This document shows positions 4,227 to 11,675 of a stretch of 11,675 bases of DNA, piece after piece. The first letter of the stretch is position 1; every line of letters starts with the position of its first letter. A program made the translations under genes and the position numbers. Location of the stretch: the NCBI GenBank assembly GCA_035532275.1, contig DATKRG010000141.1, forward strand, positions 1 to 11,675. Direction: 5' to 3'. This DNA is from UBA9676 sp035532275 (GTDB lineage Bacteria > Actinomycetota > Actinomycetes > Streptosporangiales > Streptosporangiaceae). The notes beneath the pieces were generated by a model, which did not search any database, had not been told where the DNA came from, and worked only from the letters and a program-made list of their open reading frames with translations.

Positions 4227-6913
4227 CGGACCAGCCTGCCACCTTCGGGTGAGGCCGGGGGCGGGGACACGGCCGGGGGCGGGGAGGGGGATGGGGCGGA
4301 TGCGGCGGCCCCGGCCGGGGCCGCGTCCTGGCCGCGTTCGCGGCGGCCCGGCTCACCCGGGCCCGGGCTGTCCGGCCGCGGCGCGGCCGGCAGCGACAGG
4401 GCCATGGTCAGCCCGCCACCGGGGGTCTCCTCGGGTTCGAGTGTGCCGCCCATCGCCTCGGTGAGGCCGCGGGACAGCGCCAGGCCGAGCCCGACACCGG
4501 CGGTGTTGTCCGTATCGCCGAGCCGCTGGAAGGGCACGAAGACCCGGTCGCGTTCGGGTTCGGGAATGCCGGGCCCACGGTCGGCCACCCGCAGCTCGAC
4601 CCGCTCACCCAGGGCACTTGCGGACAGCAGTGGCGGCTGGCCGGCCGGGGAGTACCGGATCGCGTTGGTGGTCAGGTTGACGATGACCCGCTCCAGGATC
4701 GCGGGGTCCACCCGCACCTCGGGCAGCGAGTCGGGGATCTCCACCCGCACGTCCCGGCCCGCCGGCCCGAGGTCGTCGAGCGCCCGCGCGACGATCTCCT
4801 CCAGGCCCGCCGGGCGGGGGAAGACCGACAGCGCCCCAGCCTGAAGCCTGCTCATGTCGAGCAGGTTGTCCACCAGGTGGGCCAGCCGGTCCAGCGACTC
4901 GTCGGCGGTGGCCAGCAGCTCGTCCCGGTCCTCGTCGGCCCACCTGATGTCGGGCGAGCGCAGGCTGGTGACAGCCGCCTTGGCCGAGGCCAGCGGGGTG
5001 CGCAGGTCGTGGCTGACCGCGGCCAGCAGCGCCGTGCGCATCCGGTCGGCTTCGGCGATCGGCCGCGCCGCCTCGGCCTCTGCGGCCAGCCGCTGCTGTT
5101 CCAGCGCGACCCCGGCGTAGGTGGCGAACACGGCCAGCACCCGGCGGTCGGTGGCCGGCAGCGTCGGCCCCCGCAGGGCCAGCGACAGGGTCTCGGTGAC
5201 GGGAACCTCCACATCGGCGCCGTCCGGGGAGGTGAGCACCGGCTCGCCGGAGTGCGCGACCGCGGCCCATTCCCCGGCCGGCCCCGGCAGGGGCCTGCCG
5301 CCCGGGCCGGGCGGGCATTCCAGCAACGTCACCGACTCCATGCCGAACGCCTCGCGTACCCGGTCCAGCACGGCCGCGACGGCCCGCTCGCCGCGCAGCA
5401 CGCCGCCTGCGGTGGTCGCCAGCAGCTCGGACTCGGCGCTGGCTCTGGCCGCCTGCCGGGTGCGCCGGGCAGCCGTGTCCACCACCGAGCTGACCACGAG
5501 CGCCACCACGATGAAGACGCCCAGCGCGAAGGCGTTGTTGGCCTCCGAGATGGTCCACTTGTGGATGGGCGGGGTGAAGTAGTAGTTGAGCAGCAGCGAG
5601 CCCACCACGGCCTCGAGCACCGCGGGCACGAAACCGCCCACCAGCGCCACCACGATGACGGCCACCAGGAACATCAGCACGTCACTGATCAGGTTGACCT
5701 GGCCGCGCATGGCCACCAGCGCCAGCGTGACCAGCGGCGCGAGCGCGATGGCCAGCAGGTACCCCAGCAGCTGCCGCCGCCGCGGCAGGCCGCCGCGGCT
5801 GCTCGGCAGCCCCCGGCCGCGGCCCATGTGCGGGTGGGTGACGATGTGCACATCGATGTCGCCGGAGCCGCGGATGGTGCGGGAGCCGATCCCAGGCCCG
5901 GTGAGCATGGCGGTCAGCCAGGGCCGGCGGCTCGCGCCGAGCACCAGCTGGGTGGCGTTCTCGGCCCGGGCGAAGGTGAGCAGCGACTCCGGGATGTTGT
6001 CGCCGACCACCTGGTGGTAGCTGCCGCCGAGCGACTCGGCGAGCCGCCGCTGGGCGGCCAGCGCCGCCGGGTCGGCGCCGGTCAGGCCGTCCGACCGGGT
6101 GACGTGCACGGCCAGCAGGTCCCCGCCGGACGAGCGGGCGGCGATCCGGGCGGCGCGGCGGATCAGCGCGTCCCCCTCGGGCCCGCCGGTCAGCGCGACC
6201 ACCACCCGTTCCCTGGCCTCCCAGGTTTCCCGGATGTGGTGCGCATCCCGGTAACGCTGCAGGCCCTCGTCCACCTTGTCGGCCAGCCAGAGCAGGGCGA
6301 GCTCGCGCAGGGCGGTGAGGTTCCCGGTGCGGAAGTAGCTGGTCAGCGCGGCGTCGATCTTCTCCGGCGGGTAGACGTTGCCGTGTGCCATCCGGCGGCG
6401 CAGCGCCTCCGGCGTCATGTCGACCAGCTCCACCTGGTCGGCGCGGCGGACGACGGCGTCGGGGACGGTCTCCTGCTGGCGCACGCCGGTGATCTTCTCG
6501 ACCACGTCGTTGAGCGATTCCAGGTGCTGGATGTTGACGGTGGAGATGACGTCGATGCCGGCGTCGAGCAGCTCCTCCACGTCCTGCCAGCGCTTGGCGT
6601 TGCGGCTGCCCGGGATGTTGGTGTGCGCGAGCTCGTCCACCAGCGCGATCTTCGGCTTGCGGGCGAGGACGGCGTCGAGGTGCATCTCCTCGAAGAACGT
6701 GCCCCGGTAAGGGAGCCGGGCACGCGGGATGACCTCCAGGCCCTCCACCAGCCTGGCGGTCTGCGGCCGCCCGTGCGGCTCCACGAAGGCCACGACCACG
6801 TCGGTGCCGCGCGCGGCCCGGCGGTGCCCTTCACCGAGCATCGCGTACGTCTTGCCGACCCCGGCGGCGTTACCGAGATAGACCCGGAGCTGCCCGCGGC
6901 CTTCCTGGCTCAT
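4223..6913 (-). CDS. kdpD: KdpD, potassium-limitation sensor histidine kinase
   Basis: An 896-residue, full-length KdpD. Domains in order: KdpD sensor domain (about 8-220) with Walker A GNAAGVGKT (14-22) and Walker B-like LVDELAHTN (91-99); universal stress protein-like domain (235-358) ending GIGSRTIRGSGDIDVHIV; four transmembrane helices (about 381-402, 407-425, 427-446, 460-478); a GAF-like region (500-612); dimerisation and phosphoacceptor domain with H635 in AVSHDLRTPL; and ATPase domain with N750, DRGPGIP (778-784) and GVGLGLALS (806-814). It autophosphorylates H635 and passes phosphate to D52 of KdpE in response to low K+ or salt stress. ATG at 6913 is preceded closely by AGGGAG. The last 54 residues (843-896) form a Pro/Ala/Ser-rich tail not needed for the kinase fold, encoded by GC-rich repeats. 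It is separated from kdpC by 128 bases and overlaps kdpE by four. Confidence 0.97.
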   Translation of the reverse strand: MSQEGRGQLRVYLGNAAGVGKTYAMLGEGHRRAARGTDVVVAFVEPHGRPQTARLVEGLEVIPRARLPYRGTFFEEMHLDAVLARKPKIALVDELAHTNIPGSRNAKRWQDVEELLDAGIDVISTVNIQHLESLNDVVEKITGVRQQETVPDAVVRRADQVELVDMTPEALRRRMAHGNVYPPEKIDAALTSYFRTGNLTALRELALLWLADKVDEGLQRYRDAHHIRETWEARERVVVALTGGPEGDALIRRAARIAARSSGGDLLAVHVTRSDGLTGADPAALAAQRRLAESLGGSYHQVVGDNIPESLLTFARAENATQLVLGASRRPWLTAMLTGPGIGSRTIRGSGDIDVHIVTHPHMGRGRGLPSSRGGLPRRRQLLGYLLAIALAPLVTLALVAMRGQVNLISDVLMFLVAVIVVALVGGFVPAVLEAVVGSLLLNYYFTPPIHKWTISEANNAFALGVFIVVALVVSSVVDTAARRTRQAARASAESELLATTAGGVLRGERAVAAVLDRVREAFGMESVTLLECPPGPGGRPLPGPAGEWAAVAHSGEPVLTSPDGADVEVPVTETLSLALRGPTLPATDRRVLAVFATYAGVALEQQRLAAEAEAARPIAEADRMRTALLAAVSHDLRTPLASAKAAVTSLRSPDIRWADEDRDELLATADESLDRLAHLVDNLLDMSRLQAGALSVFPRPAGLEEIVARALDDLGPAGRDVRVEIPDSLPEVRVDPAILERVIVNLTTNAIRYSPAGQPPLLSASALGERVELRVADRGPGIPEPERDRVFVPFQRLGDTDNTAGVGLGLALSRGLTEAMGGTLEPEETPGGGLTMALSLPAAPRPDSPGPGEPGRRERGQDAAPAGAAASAPSPSPPPAVSPPPASPEGGRLVR
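4253..4296 (+). repeat. 15-bp direct repeat and G-run cluster within the kdpD 3' end
   Basis: GGCCGGGGGCGGGGA occurs at 4253-4267 and again, identically, at 4271-4285. Six plus-strand runs of at least four G lie at 4257-4261, 4263-4266, 4275-4279, 4281-4284, 4286-4290 and 4293-4296. The last four are separated by only 1, 1 and 2 bases, a strong G-quadruplex pattern. On the coding strand this is C-rich and encodes the Pro-rich tail of KdpD (PPPAVSPPPAS). Confidence 0.7.
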
Positions 6914-7041
6914 CGTCTCCCTGCCAGCGAAGTTTGTGCCTGCTGATACCAGTCTGGCGGCAGCGCGGGACCACCTGGAGCACGGGTGCCCCGGCGGGGC
7001 CGAACCCTAACAAGATCCATGCGCGTGTCCGCCGGGTGGCT
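6914..7041 (-). other. kdpC-kdpD spacer with a short hairpin
   Basis: This 128-base gap is the only sizeable break in the otherwise overlapping kdp cluster. On the coding (minus) strand it contains GCCCCGCCGGGGC (6988-7000), a 5-bp perfect stem with a three-base loop, and then AGGGAG (6917-6922), the kdpD ribosome binding site. No T-run follows the hairpin. I see no clear -35/-10 pair (TATCAG at about 6943-6948 is a poor candidate). The spacer could attenuate readthrough so that less KdpDE than pump is made, or hold a separate kdpDE promoter. Confidence 0.45.
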
Positions 7042-7677
7042 CTAGGACACCGGGTACTGCTGGTCCAGTGCGATGTTCAGCATGAGCACGTTCACCCGCG
7101 GCTCACCGAGGAACCCGAGTGTGCGTCCCCGCGTGTTCTGCTGGACCAGCGCCCTGACCGCCGCCGGGCTGATGTGCCTGGCAGCCGCCACACGGTCCAC
7201 CTGGATGGCGGCGTTCTGCGGCGAGATGAAGGGGTCAAGGCCGGAGGCGGATGCGGTTACCGCGTCCGGCGGGATGCTGGAGATCTTGACGTGGTCGAAC
7301 GCCGCGATCTGCTGCTGGCGTTGCCTGATCAGTTTCACCAGGACCGGGTTGGTCGGGCCCAGGTTCGACGCGCCGGAGAACCCCGGGTCGCAGCCGTAGT
7401 CGGTCGTGACCGCCGGGTTGACCGCGGCCGATGGCCGCGGCTGGAAGTACTGCGGCAGCGGGTTGCCCGTGGCGTCGGTGAACTCCTGGCAGAGCAGGCT
7501 GGAGCCGACCACCCGCCCCTTGTAGCTGACCAGCGAGCCGTTGGCCTGCTTATGGAAGGCCACCTGGGCGATCCCGAACATGACCACCGGGTAGGCGATC
7601 CCGCAGATCACGGTGAAGATCAGCAGCCCGCGGAGCGCGGCGATGAGCTGCCGGGCGGTGCTGGGAAGACGGTTCAT
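7042..7677 (-). CDS. kdpC: KdpC, accessory subunit of the K+-transporting ATPase
   Basis: A 211-residue protein with one N-terminal transmembrane helix (about 18-41, LLIFTVICGIAYPVVMFGIA) and an extracytoplasmic domain. Family motifs are intact: GSSLLCQEF (58-66), YFQPRPSAA (77-85), GASNLGPTNPVLV (102-114), DAVTASASGLDPFISPQNAA (138-157) and GRTLGFLGEPRVNVLMLNIA (184-203). KdpC stabilises the KdpFABC complex and acts beside KdpA. Its length is slightly above the roughly 190 residues of Escherichia coli KdpC. ATG at 7677 has GGTGG at 7688-7692, and only six bases separate it from the kdpB stop, so the two are cotranscribed. Stop is TAG, followed by the 128-base spacer before kdpD. Confidence 0.97.
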   Translation of the reverse strand: MNRLPSTARQLIAALRGLLIFTVICGIAYPVVMFGIAQVAFHKQANGSLVSYKGRVVGSSLLCQEFTDATGNPLPQYFQPRPSAAVNPAVTTDYGCDPGFSGASNLGPTNPVLVKLIRQRQQQIAAFDHVKISSIPPDAVTASASGLDPFISPQNAAIQVDRVAAARHISPAAVRALVQQNTRGRTLGFLGEPRVNVLMLNIALDQQYPVS

Positions 7678-7683
7678 GGCGGG

Positions 7684-9855
7684 TCAGCCACCAAATCCTG
7701 GGACGAACTGGATGATGAGGTCGATGGCCTTGATCCCGATGAACGGGATGATGAGCCCGCCGGCACCGTAGATCCACAGGTTCCTGCGGAGCATCGACGA
7801 CGCCGAGGCCGGCCGGTAGCGCACGCCGCGCAGCGCCAGCGGGATCAGCGCGACGATGATCAGCGCGTTGAAGATGATCGCCGAGGTGATCGCCGACTCT
7901 GGGCTGTGCAGGTGCAGGATGTTGAGTCTGGCCAGGCCCGGGAACGCGACCGAGAACATGGCCGGCAGCATGGCGAAGTACTTGGCCACGTCGTTGGCGA
8001 TGGAGAACGTGGTCAGCGCCCCTCGCGTGATGAGCAGCTGCTTGCCGATCTCCACGATCTCGATGAGCTTGGTCGGGTTGGAGTCCAGGTCCACCATGTT
8101 CCCGGCCTCTTTGGCGGCCATGGTCCCGGTGTTCATGGCCACGCCGACGTCGGCCTGGGCGAGCGCGGGGGCGTCGTTGGTGCCGTCCCCGGTCATCGCG
8201 ACCAGCTTGCCGCCTTCCTGCTCTCTCTTGATCAGCGCCATCTTGTCTTCCGGCGTGGCCTCGGCGAGGAAGTCGTCCACGCCGGACTCGTCGGCGATGG
8301 CCTTGGCGGTGAGCGGGTTGTCACCGGTGATCATGACGGTGCGGATGCCCATCCTGCGCATCTGCGCGAACCGCTCGGCGATACCCTCCTTGACGATGTC
8401 CTTGAGGTGGATCACGCCGAGCGCCCGGGCGGTCCCGTTGGCCTTTTCGGCGACGACCAGCGGGGTGCCCCCCGCCGAGGAGATGCCGTCCACCAGCGGG
8501 CCGAGCTCGTCGGCGGGGGAGCCGCCGTTGGCCCGGATCCACTCGCGGACCGCGCTGGAGGCGCCCTTTCTGACTTGCCGCCCCGGGCCGAGACGGCCGC
8601 CGTCGGTGTCGATCCCGCTCATCCGGGTCTGCGCGGTGAACTCGACGAACTCCGCGCCGCGCAGTTCGCCTTCGTGACGCTCCCGCAGGCCGTACTTCTC
8701 CTTGGCCAGCACGACGATGGAGCGTCCCTCCGGCGTGTAGTCGGCCATGCTCGACAGCTGTGCCGCGTCCGCCAGCTCGGCCTCCGTGACGCCGCCGACC
8801 GGGAGGAACTCGGACGCCTGCCGGTTGCCGATGGTGATCGTGCCGGTCTTGTCCAGCAGCAGGGTGTTGACGTCGCCGGCCGCCTCGACGGCCCGGCCGG
8901 ACATGGCCAGCACGTTGCGCTGCACCAGCCGGTCCATGCCCGCGATGCCGATCGCCGACAGCAGCGCCCCGATCGTGGTCGGGATCAGCGCGACGAGCAG
9001 CGCCACCAGGATGACCAGGCTCTGCGGGGCACCTGAGTAGAACGCCATCGGCTGCAGGGTGACCACAGCCAGCATGAAGATGATCGTGAGCGCGGCCAGC
9101 AGGATGTTCAGCGCGAGCTCGTTCGGCGTCTTCTGCCGCTCGGCCCCTTCGACGAGCGCGATCATCCGGTCGATGAAGGTCTCGCCGGGCTTGGAGGTGA
9201 TCTTCACGACGATCCGGTCGGACAGCACCCGGGTGCCGCCGGTGACAGCGGATCTGTCGCCGCCCGACTCCCGGATGACCGGCGCGGACTCGCCGGTGAT
9301 CGCCGACTCGTCCACCGAGGCGACTCCCTCGACGACGTCGCCGTCGCCGGGGATGATCTCACCGGCCTCCACCACGACGAAGTCGCCGAGCGTGAGCTGG
9401 GTGCCCGGCACCTCCTCCTCGCGGCTGTCCGCCTGGCCGGGCTGCCAGCCGATCAGCCGCCGGGCCACGGTTTCCTGCTTGGTCCGGCGGAGCGTCTCGG
9501 CCTGCGCCTTGCCCCGGCCCTCGGCCACGGCCTCGGCCAGGTTGGCGAACACCACCGTCAGCCACAGGAAGACGACGATCGTCGCGTTGAAGACCGACGG
9601 CTTGGTGATGGCCGTGTACGTGGTCAGCGCGGCGCCGGCCTCGACGACGAACATGACCGGGTTCTTCAGCTGGACCCGCGGGTCCAGCTTCGCCAGCGCG
9701 TCAGGGGTCGACCGCCAGATCATTGTGGGGTCGAGCAGGCCTCCGCCGATCCGGTGCGCAGTGCTGGCCCGGGGGGACACGGCGTTTCCCGGGGACACCC
9801 CGGACCCCGATGGCCCGGAGCCTCCCGCTCCTACCGGTACTTGTGCCACGGACAT
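7684..9855 (-). CDS. kdpB: KdpB, catalytic P-type ATPase subunit of the K+ pump
   Basis: A 723-residue P-type ATPase that hydrolyses ATP to drive K+ uptake through KdpA. The actuator domain has TGES at 187-190; the phosphorylation motif DKTGT is at 335-339 with D335 the phospho-aspartate; the nucleotide domain includes KGASSAVREWI (430-440); the hinge has MITGDNP (508-514) and TGDGTNDAP (555-563). In the membrane part, D622 and K625 (SIANDVAKYF) match the essential Asp583/Lys586 pair of Escherichia coli KdpB. S190 corresponds to Ser162, whose phosphorylation shuts the E. coli pump at high K+. The first 40 or so residues are a Gly/Ser/Pro-rich extension, about 28 longer than the E. coli protein. 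ATG at 9855 overlaps the kdpA stop by one base (TGATG), with GGAAGGG at 9864-9870 as ribosome binding site. Confidence 0.98.
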   Translation of the reverse strand: MSVAQVPVGAGGSGPSGSGVSPGNAVSPRASTAHRIGGGLLDPTMIWRSTPDALAKLDPRVQLKNPVMFVVEAGAALTTYTAITKPSVFNATIVVFLWLTVVFANLAEAVAEGRGKAQAETLRRTKQETVARRLIGWQPGQADSREEEVPGTQLTLGDFVVVEAGEIIPGDGDVVEGVASVDESAITGESAPVIRESGGDRSAVTGGTRVLSDRIVVKITSKPGETFIDRMIALVEGAERQKTPNELALNILLAALTIIFMLAVVTLQPMAFYSGAPQSLVILVALLVALIPTTIGALLSAIGIAGMDRLVQRNVLAMSGRAVEAAGDVNTLLLDKTGTITIGNRQASEFLPVGGVTEAELADAAQLSSMADYTPEGRSIVVLAKEKYGLRERHEGELRGAEFVEFTAQTRMSGIDTDGGRLGPGRQVRKGASSAVREWIRANGGSPADELGPLVDGISSAGGTPLVVAEKANGTARALGVIHLKDIVKEGIAERFAQMRRMGIRTVMITGDNPLTAKAIADESGVDDFLAEATPEDKMALIKREQEGGKLVAMTGDGTNDAPALAQADVGVAMNTGTMAAKEAGNMVDLDSNPTKLIEIVEIGKQLLITRGALTTFSIANDVAKYFAMLPAMFSVAFPGLARLNILHLHSPESAITSAIIFNALIIVALIPLALRGVRYRPASASSMLRRNLWIYGAGGLIIPFIGIKAIDLIIQFVPGFGG

Positions 9856-11516
9856 CAGTGCAGCCCTTCCGCGAACGGGCCCAGCGCGAGAGCCGGGAAG
9901 TAGGTCAGGCCGACGAGGATTCCGATGACGCCGACGAGCATGCCGACGAACAGCGGCGTGCGGGTGTCCAGCGTGCCCGCGCTCGCGGGCACCGGTTGCT
10001 GCCGGGCCAGCGACCCGGCCAGCCCCAGGGCGAAGATCTCCGGCGCGAACCTGCCGAGCAGCATGACGATGCCGCCGAGCGTGTTGTACCAGGGGGTGTT
10101 CGCCGTCAGGCCGGCGAAGGCGGATCCGTTGTTGTTCGCTTCGGACGCGAACGCGTACATGATCTCGGTCAGGCCGTGCGGGCCCGGGTTGAGTATCGAT
10201 GCCTGCGGAGTCTTCAGCGCGATGGAGAGCCCCGCGGCGGCCAGGGTGATGGTGGGAATCGTCAGGAAGTACAGCGCCGCGTACTTCATCTCGGCAGGCC
10301 GGATCTTCTTCCCGATGTACTCCGGCGTCCGGCCGACCATCAGCCCGGCGACGAACACCGTGACCATCGCCAGCACCAGGATGCCGTACAGCCCGGCGCC
10401 GACGCCGCCAGGGGCGATCTCGCCCAGGGCGATGTCGAACAGGGCGATGCCGCCGCCGAACGGGGTGAACGAGTCATGGAACGAGTTCACCGAGCCGGTC
10501 GAGGTGACCGTGGTCGAGGCGGCGAACAGCGAGGAGCCGGGCGTGCCGAAGGCGACGTTCTTGCCTTCCATGGCTCCGTGCGCGAGCTGCGGGGCGATCC
10601 CGGCGTGCTGGGCCTCGAAGAAGCTGATCCCGCCGACGGCTGCCAGCCAGATGACCACCATGACCGCGAGCAGCGCGAAGCCCTGGCGGTTGTCCTTGAC
10701 CATCTTGCCGAACGTGCGCGGCAGCGCGAACGCGGTCAGCAGCAGCAGGAAGATCTCGAACCAGTTGGTGAACGGGTTCGGGTTCTCGAACGGGTGGGCG
10801 GAGTTCGCGTTGAAGAAACCGCCGCCGTTGTTCCCCGCGTCCTTGATGACCTCCTGCGAGGCGACGGGGCCACCGACGATCGTCTGGTGCGCGCCGGACA
10901 GGGTGGTCACCGTGTGGTAGGAGGAGAAGTTGTCGATCACCCCGCTGGCGGCGAGGATCAGCCCGCCGACGATGGACAGCGGGATCAGGTACCGGATCGT
11001 GATCCTGGTCACGTCGACCCAGAAGTTGCCGAGCTTGTCGGTCCTGGACCGGATGAACCCTCGGACCAGCGCGATCGCGACCACGATGCCGACCGCGGCG
11101 GACAGGAAGTTCTGTACCGCGAGGCCGCCCATCTGGGTCAGGTAGCCCATGGTGGACTCGCCGGAGTAGTTCTGCCAGTTGGTGTTGGTCACGAACGACG
11201 CGGCGGTGTTCCAGGCCAGGGCCGGCGGGACGTTGGCCATGCCGACCGACAGCAGCAGGTAGTGCTGCAGCCGCTCGAGCCCGTACAGGAACAGCACGCT
11301 GATGAAGGAGAACGCCAGCATGCTGCGCAGGTATGCGCTCCATTTCTGGTCCGCGGCCGGGTCGACGCCGATCAGCTTGTAGATGCCGCGTTCGACCCGC
11401 CAGTGCTTGTCCGTGGTGAAGATGTGGGCCATGTAGTTGCCGACCGGCACGTAGCACACGGCCAGTGCGGCGACTAGCAGGGCGAGCTGCAGCCAGCCCG
11501 CGAGAGCGCTGCTCAC
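9855..11516 (-). CDS. kdpA: KdpA, potassium-binding and translocating subunit
   Basis: A 553-residue polytopic membrane protein of the superfamily of K+ transporters, holding the K+ selectivity filter. Its four pore-loop regions are all recognisable: TNTNWQNYSGE (110-120), NNGGGFFNANSAHPFENP (229-246), STTVTSTGSVNSFHDS (334-349) and EANNNGSAFAGL (459-470). Q115 and the Gly triplet 231-233 fall where Escherichia coli Gln116 and Gly232 act in K+ selectivity; R489 in LLGRF probably matches Arg493. Length is close to the usual 557 residues. The start is GTG at 11516, overlapping the kdpF stop by one base (TAGTG), with GAGAGG at 11522-11527. About ten hydrophobic helices can be seen. Function is certain from motifs and operon position. 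Confidence 0.98.
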   Translation of the reverse strand: MSSALAGWLQLALLVAALAVCYVPVGNYMAHIFTTDKHWRVERGIYKLIGVDPAADQKWSAYLRSMLAFSFISVLFLYGLERLQHYLLLSVGMANVPPALAWNTAASFVTNTNWQNYSGESTMGYLTQMGGLAVQNFLSAAVGIVVAIALVRGFIRSRTDKLGNFWVDVTRITIRYLIPLSIVGGLILAASGVIDNFSSYHTVTTLSGAHQTIVGGPVASQEVIKDAGNNGGGFFNANSAHPFENPNPFTNWFEIFLLLLTAFALPRTFGKMVKDNRQGFALLAVMVVIWLAAVGGISFFEAQHAGIAPQLAHGAMEGKNVAFGTPGSSLFAASTTVTSTGSVNSFHDSFTPFGGGIALFDIALGEIAPGGVGAGLYGILVLAMVTVFVAGLMVGRTPEYIGKKIRPAEMKYAALYFLTIPTITLAAAGLSIALKTPQASILNPGPHGLTEIMYAFASEANNNGSAFAGLTANTPWYNTLGGIVMLLGRFAPEIFALGLAGSLARQQPVPASAGTLDTRTPLFVGMLVGVIGILVGLTYFPALALGPFAEGLH

Positions 11517-11605
11517 TAGAACCTCTCAGGCAGGACGAGGGCCGCGAACAGGTAGATGGTCAGCAGGATGCCGGCGATCAGGCCGATCCAGTTCTCAGCG
11601 CTCAA
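11516..11605 (-). CDS. kdpF: KdpF, small stabilising subunit of the K+ pump
   Basis: A 29-residue single-helix membrane peptide, the same length as Escherichia coli KdpF. It starts with TTG at 11605 (AAGGGGG at 11615-11621, nine bases of spacing) and reads MSAENWIGLIAGILLTIYLF followed by AALVLPERF. The hydrophobic helix spans about 6-25 and the PERF ending is typical of actinobacterial KdpF. No ATG or GTG is available in this frame nearby, which favours the TTG. The peptide packs between KdpA and KdpB and stabilises the complex. Its start lies inside the end of the upstream small ORF (11-base overlap) and its stop overlaps the kdpA start, so translation of all three is probably coupled. Genes this short are often missed in annotation. 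Confidence 0.93.
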   Translation of the reverse strand: MSAENWIGLIAGILLTIYLFAALVLPERF

Positions 11606-11675
11606 AGCGCTCGACCCCCTTGACCAAGAGGAAGAGCGCAGCGAAGACGACGATCGTCAGGCCGATGTAGACGAG
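11595..11675 (-). CDS. Small membrane protein upstream of kdpF, C-terminal part
   Basis: The frame enters from the right edge and ends in TGA at 11595-11597; 26 residues are visible: LVYIGLTIVVFAALFLLVKG followed by VERFER. It is one hydrophobic helix capped by a basic/acidic tail. Of the 26 codons 24 end in G or C, as in the neighbouring genes, and it overlaps kdpF by 11 bases in another frame, carrying the kdpF ribosome binding site inside its coding sequence. From memory, similar tiny ORFs with a VKGVER-like ending occur before kdpF in other actinobacteria; a search is needed to confirm this. It may be an extra small pump subunit or only a translational coupler. The start lies outside the window. 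Confidence 0.65.
   Translation of the reverse strand, partial: LVYIGLTIVVFAALFLLVKGVERFER

Noticed and set aside
4877..6946. Plus-strand open frame of 689 codons opposite kdpD
   Set aside because: It mirrors kdpD codon by codon, has His/Gln/Arg/Gly-rich composition with no domain, and exists because GC-rich antisense frames rarely meet stops.
6934..9036. Plus-strand open frame of 700 codons opposite kdpC and kdpB
   Set aside because: Same kind of antisense shadow: it spans two genes and their junction and has no recognisable motif or ribosome binding site.
9723..11477. Plus-strand open frame of 584 codons opposite kdpA
   Set aside because: Arg/Gly/Asp-rich low-complexity translation lying over a certain kdpA gene; an antisense shadow.
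1..11675. CRISPR arrays, tRNA or rRNA genes, insertion sequences, phage or defence genes
   Set aside because: No spaced repeat series, no tRNA-like cloverleaf, no transposase or integrase and no terminal inverted repeats were seen; the window reads as ordinary chromosomal genes.

Overview
The window is very GC-rich DNA with codons ending almost always in G or C, GTG and TTG starts, and lipoprotein and Kdp proteins of the high-GC Gram-positive type. This points to an actinobacterium (Actinomycetota); I cannot name the genus from sequence alone.

Layout. (1) 1-111, minus strand: the first 37 codons of a secreted protein that runs off the left edge. (2) 112-374: a 263-base divergent intergenic region holding a convincing ECF-sigma-type promoter (GGGAAC, 17 bases, CGTCTA) that reads right. 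(3) 375-3464, plus strand: a small lipoprotein, a large exported protein of the N,N-dimethylformamidase large-subunit-like family, an Lrp/AsnC-family regulator, and a 64-residue tail-anchored membrane protein. A 32-codon minus-strand ORF may lie between the first two. (4) 3458-3473: a perfect 16-bp palindrome where these genes meet the Kdp cluster tail to tail. (5) 3474-11675, minus strand, read right to left: the end of a small membrane protein, kdpF, kdpA, kdpB, kdpC, kdpD and kdpE, the complete high-affinity potassium uptake system with its two-component regulator. The kdp promoter lies beyond the right edge.

How the genes work together. KdpFABC is the ATP-driven K+ pump: KdpA holds the selectivity filter, KdpB is the P-type ATPase, KdpC is the accessory subunit and KdpF a stabilising one-helix peptide. 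KdpD senses K+ limitation and phosphorylates KdpE, which activates the operon. Genes from the upstream ORF through kdpB, and kdpD-kdpE, are joined by 1-11-base or 4-base overlaps; kdpB-kdpC has a 6-base gap. The only real gap (128 bases) separates kdpC from kdpD. All catalytic residues I checked are present, so the system looks intact. The plus-strand genes have no evident functional tie to Kdp.

I found no CRISPR array, tRNA, rRNA, transposase or integrase, and no convincing new multi-gene system. The best leads are the ECF promoter of the lipoprotein, the small ORF overlapping kdpF, the intergenic 32-codon ORF, the palindrome plus probable leaderless start of the 64-residue protein, and the exported dimethylformamidase-like protein without a small subunit.
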